Assembly (NCBI RefSeq): GCF_022869785.1
Contig: NZ_CP094997.1
Coordinates: 4,464,001-4,528,000, forward strand
Direction: 5' to 3'
Source of the DNA: Dyadobacter chenwenxiniae
GTDB lineage: Bacteria; Bacteroidota; Bacteroidia; Cytophagales; Spirosomataceae
DNA length: 64,000 nt
Positions 52,870-60,169 of the stretch are shown here, piece after piece. The notes under the pieces are model-generated. The model was not told the DNA's origin and did not search any database. It saw only the letters and a list, made by a program, of their open reading frames with translations. Each line of letters opens with the position of its first letter. The first letter of the stretch is position 1. The position numbers were made by a program, and so were the translations under genes.

Positions 52870-53284
52870 TTACTGTTTTTATTTTTTCTAATAGACTTTT
52901 CAAAGTGGTATCCCGAAGCGCGCTGTTCAGCTCACATTCCCAAACTACAAGCACCTTCCATCCCCGCTCAATCAAAATTTTGGCATTCTTCGCATCTTTA
53001 GCAGTAGTCTTAGATATTTTGGTGGCCCACCATTCACTACGAGTCTTAGGCAGCACGAAATATTTACAGCCGTCGTGACCATGCCAGAAACAACCATTTA
53101 TAAAAACGACAGTCTTAAATTTCGGAAATACTAAATCTGGCTTCCCTGGAAGTGAGTGGTCATGAATTTTATAACGTAGCCCCTGCGAAAAAAGAAATCT
53201 TCTTATCAACATCTCCGGCTTAGTATTTTCACTCCGAATTCGGCTCATATTGAAGCTTCTCACTTCCTTCGAATGTACATCCAC
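52859..53284 (-). CDS. vsr: Very short patch repair (Vsr) endonuclease
   Basis: A 141-residue protein with the Vsr pattern: MSRIRSENTKPEMLIRRFLF, KIHDHSLPGKPDLVFPKFK, and VFINGCFWHGHDGCKYF then SEWWATKI and GWKVLVVWECEL. The Asp in PDLVF and the His/Cys residues of the GCFWHGHDGC segment are the catalytic and zinc-binding ones of the family. Vsr cuts T:G mismatches that result from deamination of 5-methylcytosine, and its gene usually accompanies a cytosine methyltransferase, as here. It is the first gene of the operon; in such islands some Vsr proteins may act as restriction nucleases. Confidence 0.92.
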   Translation of the reverse strand: MDVHSKEVRSFNMSRIRSENTKPEMLIRRFLFSQGLRYKIHDHSLPGKPDLVFPKFKTVVFINGCFWHGHDGCKYFVLPKTRSEWWATKISKTTAKDAKNAKILIERGWKVLVVWECELNSALRDTTLKSLLEKIKTVNEF

Positions 53285-53711
53285 CGTATCTAGCTATTAG
53301 GTAAAGGGCAATGATGCTGATTGAAGTGGGATAAATCCTTCTCACCAAACCGCATACTGATCAGGATAACCACCTGGCGGACAGACTACATCCGCACCTT
53401 CTTAGACAGCTTCTCGATTCCGCTTTCGTCAAGTTAACCGTGATAAAAGCTTTTGAACTATGCCTGTGCGATAATGCGGTGGTGAACCAAATGCAAGGAT
53501 TTTTAGCAATCATCAGAATCGCAACAACCAATTACGCCATATAATGCTGATTAGATTTCCCCCAAAAGCCATTCAAATTTAAGCAGCCGCGATGAGTCTT
53601 CTGCAAATCTCGTGCAAATAAAAAGGTACTTATTAGTTTCATCACATAATTGCTTGATTATGAAACGAGTACCTATCGAACAAAACTAACGAATCTGCAT
53701 CGATATCTTAA
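53285..53711. other. Intergenic region between vsr and the second integrase
   Basis: About 430 bases, with the promoter of the defence operon expected at the left end. No gene or clear hairpin seen. Confidence 0.4.
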
Positions 53712-54917
53712 CTACAGTTTGAGCACACTGTCTAATGCGTCATCTGTCACTTGGTGAATAAATTGACTCTGGTAGCCCATGGTTGTTTTGATATCTGAAT
53801 GACGATAGAGCCGCTGCAAAATGTTCACAGGAATCCTATCGGCAGAAATCTGGGCGAACGTATGCCTCGCGATATGCATTGTCAGTGACTTTGATAGCCC
53901 TAGGCCCTCTGCAATTTGTTTCAAGTAGTCGTTACAACTCTTAACTCTTGTCTTAATGTAGCTCTGCACAGAATTGGAATTATCAAGGTTCACCAGTCTG
54001 CCCAAATCCGGAAATACCAGATCGTGAGTACTATTCTTTGAGTACTGCTCTAAAATTCTCATCGCCTTTTCTGGCACTTTTAGAGATCCGGCTTTTAGAT
54101 TTTTCCCCATGGCATAGTATAGCCTGTCGTTCTGAAAATCCGACCACTTCAACCGCAAGACGTCAGAAACCCTCATTCCAGCAAAGTAGAATGATATTAG
54201 CCAAAGATTACGAGCGTGATGCTGGCCAGCAGTCAATTCAGCGTCTTCTAACTGCTTTACCTCCTCCGCTGTCAATCCTATCTTAGCACTATCAGGGAAT
54301 TTGATTGCAATCTTCCCTTTTCCAAAAGGATAGTGCTTCGAGTCTGCAACTCCTGCGGTGATTGCCTGATTAAAAATCGTTCTAATCACTACTAGGTGAT
54401 TCACGACTGTCCTTTCCGTAACCTTTCGCTCGCTTCTTAGATAAGCCTGGAACTGTCGCAGCAGCCCCGGATTGATATCTGCAAAGCCAATCTCCTTCTC
54501 CTTCAAAAACTCCTTGAACCGATTGATGCGTGGCTCATCAGCCGATCTCCGATTGAACTTGCCATTCATTTCCAATTGTTCAATGTAAAGTCGTGCCTGG
54601 GCGAAAAACCCAGTACCAGCCTCTCTTTTTATTGCCTTTCTTACGGTAGCGGCGGTTGTATCATTCTTTTGCGTTGCCAGCTGAAGAATTTGATCATTAA
54701 CCTCCGCCAATCTTGCGAGGATCAAGTTATTTAGCCATACAGAGTTCGGATGAGACTTTTTGACCTTGCCTGCACTCGCGTCCCAATCGACCTCTTTCAG
54801 GTACTGCTTCAAATAGATATAAGTCGACGTTCGTCCGGTTGTGACGCGCAATGCAAGTGGATAAGTTCCGTCCTCTCGCTTCTTCTTGCGCAAAATTGCT
54901 TTTATTGTTGAGTCCAT
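53712..54917 (-). CDS. Tyrosine recombinase/integrase, Bacteroidota phage-integrase SAM-like type
   Basis: From ATG 54917 (residue 12 of the longest frame; MDSTIKAILRKKKRED) the protein has 401 residues. It has the N-terminal arm-binding domain of Bacteroidota recombinases (YPLALRVTTGRTSTYI), the SAM-like core-binding region (INRFKEFLKEKEIGFADI) and the catalytic domain with Arg in YFAGMRVSDVLRL, the HIARHTFAQ box, YRHSDIKTTMGYQ with catalytic Tyr. The gene ends far from and starts 176 bases before the tRNA-Leu fragment, its likely att site. This integrase probably brought in the second segment. Confidence 0.88.
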   Translation of the reverse strand: MDSTIKAILRKKKREDGTYPLALRVTTGRTSTYIYLKQYLKEVDWDASAGKVKKSHPNSVWLNNLILARLAEVNDQILQLATQKNDTTAATVRKAIKREAGTGFFAQARLYIEQLEMNGKFNRRSADEPRINRFKEFLKEKEIGFADINPGLLRQFQAYLRSERKVTERTVVNHLVVIRTIFNQAITAGVADSKHYPFGKGKIAIKFPDSAKIGLTAEEVKQLEDAELTAGQHHARNLWLISFYFAGMRVSDVLRLKWSDFQNDRLYYAMGKNLKAGSLKVPEKAMRILEQYSKNSTHDLVFPDLGRLVNLDNSNSVQSYIKTRVKSCNDYLKQIAEGLGLSKSLTMHIARHTFAQISADRIPVNILQRLYRHSDIKTTMGYQSQFIHQVTDDALDSVLKL

Positions 54918-55093
54918 GAAAGTTGTTAACGACTGGCTTAGAGCACCCAAGGTACGGATATTTTATCGCAAATTGGTACAACATAGGTACAACAAATGCC
55001 GGTTTTGCTTAGGTTTATAAAGTTTCAAATTTCTATAAATACCTGATTATCAGTAACTATAAAACCATATGACACCATATGAAACCAAAAATC

Positions 55094-55153
55094 GCAGGAC
55101 TTAAAATCCTGTGAGCCGAAACGCTCGTACGGGTTCGATTCCCGTCCCCGGTA
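55094..55153 (+). tRNA. 3' fragment of tRNA-Leu(UAA), right attachment site
   Basis: GCAGGACTTAAAATCCTG contains the anticodon stem and the loop with TAA. The variable arm (TGAGCCGAAACGCTCG), T arm (ACGGGTTCGATTCCCGT) and acceptor strand CCCCGGTA follow. The D arm and 5' acceptor are absent. Upstream of 55094 the sequence is AT-rich element DNA with two near-identical ACCATATGA copies (55065-55090 region). This is a duplicated 3' end left by integration; the intact gene should be at the other end of the element. Confidence 0.78.
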
Positions 55154-55154
55154 C

Positions 55155-55185
55155 AAAAGCCTCTGGAACATCACCAGGGGCTTTT
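55155..55185 (+). terminator. tRNA-Leu terminator hairpin, overlapping the acyltransferase 3' end
   Basis: AAAAGCCTCTGG and CCAGGGGCTTTTT form a hairpin with a T tract right after the tRNA fragment. The minus-strand acyltransferase frame ends within this hairpin (stop 55171). A related sequence occurs at 56297-56335. Confidence 0.7.
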
Positions 55186-56193
55186 TCCTTTTACACTTTC
55201 CGGCTCCGGCGTTTCTTTTGCTTCGTACCGGACCCGCTGAGACTTTATCTTAAACGGCTTCTCTATCAACTTGTAATAATAGTAAGCGCAAAAGATAGAA
55301 ATCAACAATGCTCCAAACACCATCATTTGCCTTATCGAAACGTTGTCCGAAAACCGCTGCGTCAGGTTGATGACCCTCAGTCCGATCGGAAAATGTAAGA
55401 GGTAAAGGGAATAGGAAATGTTGCCAAGAAATGTTGCTATGGTCGTAGGCCTTAATGGAAGCAAAACGACTATTGCCGTTAAAACGGTAACAATCAGCTC
55501 TTTATACGAGTAAAAATAGATTAGAAAACAAACTACAACAACAGCCGAAATAATCGTTTCAGCACCATTGAGCTTACCAACCAGATAGCGGTACAGGAGA
55601 ATGCCTGTTGTAAAAAAAATCGAGAAATTGAAGACGTAGTTTCTGTCGAAAATTGTGGCCAGTGCATTGAATGCGATAAGGCTTATGATCCAGACCAGGC
55701 GATTTTTATGGCTGATTAAGGGAAAAAACAATGCAATCAATAAATAATATTGAAACTCAATAGCCAGGGTCCAGAAAACCGGATTCAGCCAATCCTTACC
55801 ATTGATTGCGTTCAAATAGCCTATATGATAAAAGAGTTGCTCATAGTCAACGTTGAATGGCTTGCCAACATAAACAGGAGATAATGTCGTAGCATAATTC
55901 AGGAACATGGCCAGCAACACACATAACAGATAGGGCGGCTCAATTCTGATGAATCTTTTCTTCAAAAACACGAAGATCTTACTCAAATCATAATGCCCCT
56001 TATCCATCGAGTAGGGAATAACAAAGCCCGATATAATGAAGAAAATTTCAACTCCAAAATGCCCGGGGCTAAAAATCGTTTTAAAAATGTCTCCGACTGG
56101 CAGATAATCCAACTTATCACTGAAGTGGAATAAGCACACTGAAACCGCCGCAAATCCTCGTAAATAATCTAATGAATAAAGGTGTTTGTTCAT
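55171..56193 (-). CDS. Acyltransferase family 3 (OafA/YrhL-like) membrane protein
   Basis: A 340-residue protein with about ten membrane segments. It begins YSLDYLRGFAAVSVCLFHF, the RGFA-x-x-x-V motif of the acyltransferase 3 family (PF01757), with HFGVEIFFIISGFVIPYSM next; these place the catalytic His region in the first segments. Such enzymes O-acetylate surface sugars or lipids. The C-terminus ends VKGKSPW, residues encoded by the tRNA-associated terminator repeat, so the natural 3' end may have been lost and replaced. It lies between two copies of that repeat and could be the first chromosomal or an acquired gene. Confidence 0.83.
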   Translation of the reverse strand: MNKHLYSLDYLRGFAAVSVCLFHFSDKLDYLPVGDIFKTIFSPGHFGVEIFFIISGFVIPYSMDKGHYDLSKIFVFLKKRFIRIEPPYLLCVLLAMFLNYATTLSPVYVGKPFNVDYEQLFYHIGYLNAINGKDWLNPVFWTLAIEFQYYLLIALFFPLISHKNRLVWIISLIAFNALATIFDRNYVFNFSIFFTTGILLYRYLVGKLNGAETIISAVVVVCFLIYFYSYKELIVTVLTAIVVLLPLRPTTIATFLGNISYSLYLLHFPIGLRVINLTQRFSDNVSIRQMMVFGALLISIFCAYYYYKLIEKPFKIKSQRVRYEAKETPEPESVKGKSPW

Positions 56194-56296
56194 CGTCTGC
56201 TTTTAATACGTGGATCGGGTGTTTGGATTTATCAATCTTCAAATCTATACAAAAAGGGTGTAATCACGGTTACCGGAAACTGGGTAGCAAAATTTA

Positions 56297-56335
56297 GAAA
56301 GCCTCTGAAACCTTACCAGGGCCACTTTTCTTTTC
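56297..56335 (+). repeat. Second copy of the tRNA-Leu terminator-like sequence
   Basis: AAAGCCTCTGAAACCTTACC and the following AGGGCC, then ACTTTTCTTTTCCGG match the 55156-55204 sequence over about 40 bases with several changes. It lies 100 bases upstream of the acyltransferase start. It may be a remnant of an earlier integration at the same tRNA, or a diverged terminator. Confidence 0.5.
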
Positions 56336-56403
56336 CGGCATGCTTAATTTAGGCAATACTTTTCTACATTTATCATCCCGACGATTATCCAATCTATGTG
56401 TGC

Positions 56404-57102
56404 ATGAAGCTGTTGCTTATCGAAGACGAACCCAGTGTGATCTCCCTCATTCAAAGAAGTCTGTCCGCTTCCGGACATGAAATAACCGTAGCAATGGACG
56501 GCAAATCCGGGCTGGAAATGGCTACGCATCATGTGTTCGATATGATTATTCTGGATCTGATGCTGCCTGTGATCAATGGTATGGAGGTTTGCCGAAAAAT
56601 TCGCAGCGAAGGCCTCGCGACCCCCATCCTCATGCTCACTGCGCTTGGAACAACTGAAAATATTGTGTCTGGCCTGGATGCGGGCGCGGACGATTACATG
56701 ACGAAGCCATTCAAACTGGCCGAGCTTGAAGCCCGGATCCGCACGCTTACCAGACGCGGAAAAGAAGTTGAAAAGGAAAATAACGGCATAACATTGAAAA
56801 TTGCAGACCTTGTTTTGAATACTGAAACCAAGATCGTGCAAAGAAATGGGCAGACCATTGACCTCACCGCCACAGAATTCCGCTTGCTGGAATTTTTGAT
56901 CCATAATCGAAATAAAGTGCTGAACAGAATGGAAATCCTGGAAAATGTATGGGACATTAACTTCAATCTCGGCACCAATGTAGTGGACGTTTATATCAAT
57001 TATCTGCGCAAAAAAGTGGATAAGAATCAAAAAAATAAGCTGATACACACCGTTTTCGGCATGGGATACGTGATGCGACAGACTTATGAAGATCCAAACT
57101 AA
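56404..57102 (+). CDS. OmpR-family response regulator
   Basis: From ATG 56404 (MKLLLIEDEPSV) the protein has 232 residues. The receiver domain has the acidic pair in LIEDEPS, the phospho-acceptor Asp in IILDLMLPVI, Thr in MLTALGTTEN and Lys in DYMTKPFKLAE. The C-terminal winged-helix domain (about 130-225) reads LTATEFRLLEFLIHN and VDVYINYLRKKVD then YVMRQTYE. It overlaps the histidine kinase gene by 17 bases, so the pair is co-translated. It is a chromosomal two-component system, likely in envelope or metal sensing; the signal is not known. Confidence 0.9.
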   Translation: MKLLLIEDEPSVISLIQRSLSASGHEITVAMDGKSGLEMATHHVFDMIILDLMLPVINGMEVCRKIRSEGLATPILMLTALGTTENIVSGLDAGADDYMTKPFKLAELEARIRTLTRRGKEVEKENNGITLKIADLVLNTETKIVQRNGQTIDLTATEFRLLEFLIHNRNKVLNRMEILENVWDINFNLGTNVVDVYINYLRKKVDKNQKNKLIHTVFGMGYVMRQTYEDPN

Positions 57103-58462
57103 AATTGCCCTTATTTTTACGATGCTCACGTCCGGCATCATTGTGGCGCTGAGTATATTCATTTACACTTTTGGGTCAGAAAGTGTCTCTAATAGCTTTT
57201 ACCACCGGTTGGAGGTCAGGTCGGACATCATCGGACATGCGGCATTGCAGGAAAGCAAATCCACCACTTCTATATATTACGACATCAAGGAAAGACACTT
57301 GGGTGACTTGCCGTTTGAGCAGCACCACATTATTAAAAACGGCGAGGTCGATAAGGCAAAAAGACTGAAAGAACAATTGCCTATGCCTCCTTCTTTTTAC
57401 GACAATATCGTCCGGAAAGAACCAGCCCGCTTCTTTAAAAACGACACTTCCTATGTCGGGCTGAACATTAGCCAGGGAGGGAAAATGATCATTGTCCTGT
57501 CGTCCGCAGTGGACCTTTATGGTTTGGAAGAGATAGAGAACCTGAAAAAACTGCTTACTGTGGGCTTTTTTATTTCAATGATCTTTGTTTTCACATTTGG
57601 AAAACTCTTTTCCACACAAGTTTTCAATCCAATCAGGCGCATTGTTAGCAATGTAAAGGGGATCAGCGCACATAATCTGCATCAGCGTCTGGAAGTTGCG
57701 GGCAGCAAAGACGAGATCGACGACCTTACACACACGTTCAATGACATGCTGAACCGTCTTGAAATTACATTTGAAATACAAAACAATTTCGTCAGCAATG
57801 CCTCTCACGAGTTTAAAACACCGCTTACAGTGATCAGCGGCGAAGCGCAGCTTGGCCTTTCACAAGAAGGAATCCCAGAAGCTGCAAAGGTTGCTTTTGA
57901 GGCCATTTACAGGGAAGCCGGAAAACTGGAACATCTGGCAAACAGCATGTTAAAGCTTGCTCAGACTGGTTTCGACGGCACAAAAGAGCAATGGTCGTCT
58001 ATTCGCGTGGACGAGCTTGTGTTGTCTGTCAAAGAGGCTGTTGACAAGATTATTCCAGATAATAAGGTTGAGATCAATTTTAATCACCTGCCCGAGGACG
58101 AGGCCAAGCTAACCATTAACGGAAATCAGACATTATTAACAGCCGCATTGTCCAACATCGTGCTTAACAGCTGCAAATACTCTGATAATAAGCCTGTTAA
58201 CATCATAATTTCTGCTGATAAAAACAATTCCATCGTGGAGATAGTGGATGTAGGAATCGGCATTCCGGATCGTGAGATTGCGCAAATTTATGTTCCGTTT
58301 TTCAGGGCTTCCAATACGGAACGCTATAAAGGTTACGGGATTGGCCTTCCGCTAGCCAATAACATTATAAAAAAGCATAATGGCACGATAGCCGTTAATA
58401 GCCAGGTGGGAATGGGAACGAGCTTTAAAATATTCCTGCCCTTCACAAAAACCAAGCTCTAA
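57086..58462 (+). CDS. Sensor histidine kinase
   Basis: A 458-residue kinase with two membrane helices (IALIFTMLTSGIIVALSIF at the N-terminus and LLTVGFFISMIFVFTFG near 155) and a periplasmic sensor region between them. A HAMP domain follows (FNPIRRIVSNVKGIS), then the DHp with SNASHEFKTPLTVISGE (phospho-acceptor His) and the HATPase with NIVLNSCKYSD, VDVGIGIP and GYGIGLPLANNI. It is a classic membrane kinase paired with the overlapping regulator gene. The periplasmic domain has no recognised type, so the signal is not known. Confidence 0.92.
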   Translation: MKIQTKIALIFTMLTSGIIVALSIFIYTFGSESVSNSFYHRLEVRSDIIGHAALQESKSTTSIYYDIKERHLGDLPFEQHHIIKNGEVDKAKRLKEQLPMPPSFYDNIVRKEPARFFKNDTSYVGLNISQGGKMIIVLSSAVDLYGLEEIENLKKLLTVGFFISMIFVFTFGKLFSTQVFNPIRRIVSNVKGISAHNLHQRLEVAGSKDEIDDLTHTFNDMLNRLEITFEIQNNFVSNASHEFKTPLTVISGEAQLGLSQEGIPEAAKVAFEAIYREAGKLEHLANSMLKLAQTGFDGTKEQWSSIRVDELVLSVKEAVDKIIPDNKVEINFNHLPEDEAKLTINGNQTLLTAALSNIVLNSCKYSDNKPVNIIISADKNNSIVEIVDVGIGIPDREIAQIYVPFFRASNTERYKGYGIGLPLANNIIKKHNGTIAVNSQVGMGTSFKIFLPFTKTKL

Positions 58463-58601
58463 TTCAATTTTAATAATCTAATCCGGTTCTAATAACTCTC
58501 TCATTGTATTATAACACCGCTTTTAGCTGGTGCTAACAACCTCGCCGTAACATTGCATTATCAATTTAATTAATGCATTTGTCAACAAAAAGCGAGAACA
58601 T

Positions 58602-59060
58602 ATGAAGACTGTTATTATCCCGGCCGATTTTTCCCCTGAGAGCTTGCAGCTTGCGCATATCCTGGCCCGAAACGCGCAGGAAAAATTCTCGATCGTCTTC
58701 ACCCACCTCTTCCACGTGGCTGACGACATTCAGGATCTTCTTTTTTCAACTTACAGAAAGAAAGAATACGATTTCGTTTCAGAAGCTTTCTGGGAAGAAT
58801 GCCATGTTATCAAAAATTTGTACGGAAACAAAGTCCATAGCATTAAAGTGGAATTCTTTTACGGCAATAAACTGGCTGCATTCAAAAACTTCCTGGAAGC
58901 CAACGATGCCGATTTCATTGCTTACTCCGAAAATAATGGCATCCCAAAATTGTCAAAAAGCAGCCTGGACGCGCTGCCGGTGATAAAAAAATCCGGCATA
59001 GAACTGATTAATGTAGATAAGATAGAGGAACCGGCTAAGTCACAAGAAATATGCTTCTGA
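58602..59060 (+). CDS. Universal-stress-like protein
   Basis: A 152-residue protein starting MKTVIIPADFSPESLQLAHI, the strand-loop-helix of the UspA fold; the later FKNFLEANDADFIAYSENN fits the family. The ATP-binding G-x2-G-x9-G(S/T) motif of UspA is not clear, so this is a divergent or non-ATP-binding member. It overlaps the bestrophin-like gene by 10 bases, suggesting they are co-translated. The gene is common in Cytophagales neighbourhoods of this kind, from memory. Confidence 0.7.
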   Translation: MKTVIIPADFSPESLQLAHILARNAQEKFSIVFTHLFHVADDIQDLLFSTYRKKEYDFVSEAFWEECHVIKNLYGNKVHSIKVEFFYGNKLAAFKNFLEANDADFIAYSENNGIPKLSKSSLDALPVIKKSGIELINVDKIEEPAKSQEICF

Positions 59061-59962
59061 AAAAAAACATTCCAATCAAATACATTTTTGGCAAGATCAA
59101 ATACGAAATTTTGTTCGTTGCCATCTATGGATTTGCGATTGAGATCATCTATAAGAATTTCAACATTACAGAGATCTCAATCCCGATGACCGTGCCCACC
59201 GTGCTGGGAACGATCATTTCACTCCTGCTTGCATTCCGCTCCAACCAGGCGTACGACCGCTGGTGGGAAGCCCGTCAGATCTGGGGCGCCGTTGTTAATG
59301 ATTCCAGGACACTGGCCCGCCAGGTCATGTTCCTGATCGATGATCCTTATAACCCGGATCAGATCGACGGTTTCAAAAACCGCATTATCAAAAGGCAAAT
59401 TGCATGGTGCTATGCCCTGGCGCACGGTCTTAGAAAGGAAGATCCAATGCCCGCCATCGAGAGATATGTATCCGCGGAGGAAAGTGAATCATTGCAGGAC
59501 TATGATAACAAGCACGTTGGGCTAATTCAGTTGCATGCACGCGACTACAATAATGCATTAAAGCAAGGCTGGGTAAATCCTTATCAGCAAATCGAGATGG
59601 ACGCAACACTCACGCGACTGGTAGATTCAATGGGTAAATGTGAACGGATCAAAAACACCGTTTTCCCGTCAACGTATAGCCTTTACATTCATCTGGCGTT
59701 ACACTTCTTCATTTTGCTGCTCCCGTTTGGACTGGTAGAACTTTTCGGTTTCCTCATGGTTCCAGTGCTGATAGTGATCACAGGATGTTTTTTCCTGATC
59801 GAAAAAATGGCAATCCATTTGCAGGATCCTTTCGAAAACAAGCCTACGGATACGCCTATGCTAACCATCTCACGGAACATTGAGCGCGATTTGAAACAAA
59901 TGATGCGCGATAAGCAAATGCCGGTAATGGTGCAGCAGCCGGATCATTTTTATGTTTTGTAA
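59051..59962 (+). CDS. Bestrophin-family (UPF0187) ion channel protein
   Basis: A 303-residue membrane protein with the bestrophin/UPF0187 pattern: FVAIYGFAIEIIYKNF in the first segment, then IPMTVPTVLGTIISLLLAFR, SNQAYDRWWEARQIWGAVV and LHFFILLLPFGLVELFGFL with further segments. Bacterial members are anion or cation channels of four or five subunits. The start overlaps the stress-like gene by 10 bases. A terminator follows at 60031-60060. The neighbourhood suggests a chromosomal gene. Confidence 0.88.
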   Translation: MLLKKNIPIKYIFGKIKYEILFVAIYGFAIEIIYKNFNITEISIPMTVPTVLGTIISLLLAFRSNQAYDRWWEARQIWGAVVNDSRTLARQVMFLIDDPYNPDQIDGFKNRIIKRQIAWCYALAHGLRKEDPMPAIERYVSAEESESLQDYDNKHVGLIQLHARDYNNALKQGWVNPYQQIEMDATLTRLVDSMGKCERIKNTVFPSTYSLYIHLALHFFILLLPFGLVELFGFLMVPVLIVITGCFFLIEKMAIHLQDPFENKPTDTPMLTISRNIERDLKQMMRDKQMPVMVQQPDHFYVL

Positions 59963-60030
59963 GCTTTGTGCAAGCCCACTTCTTGCATGAATTTATGCGA
60001 CAATTAATTAGGAACTTGTTCTATAAATAT

Positions 60031-60060
60031 AAAAAAGACTTCCGCCTGGAAGTCTTTTTT
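60031..60060. terminator. Intrinsic terminator after the bestrophin-like gene
   Basis: AAAAAAGACTTCC pairs with GGAAGTCTTTTTT around a 4-base loop. The T tract is present in both directions, so it could work on both strands. Confidence 0.85.
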
Positions 60061-60169
60061 ATTGGTCGCTTTTCACCTATATTTGAAGTTTTCCAAAATG
60101 TAAAGAGGCACTTAAATTCCAGGAGCCGCGCTTTACAAAAGCACTTCACGCCCAGCCAACTTTAAAAGA

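Noticed and set aside
56344..57162. 272-codon minus-strand frame opposite the response regulator
   Set aside because: Exact shadow of the well-supported regulator and kinase genes.
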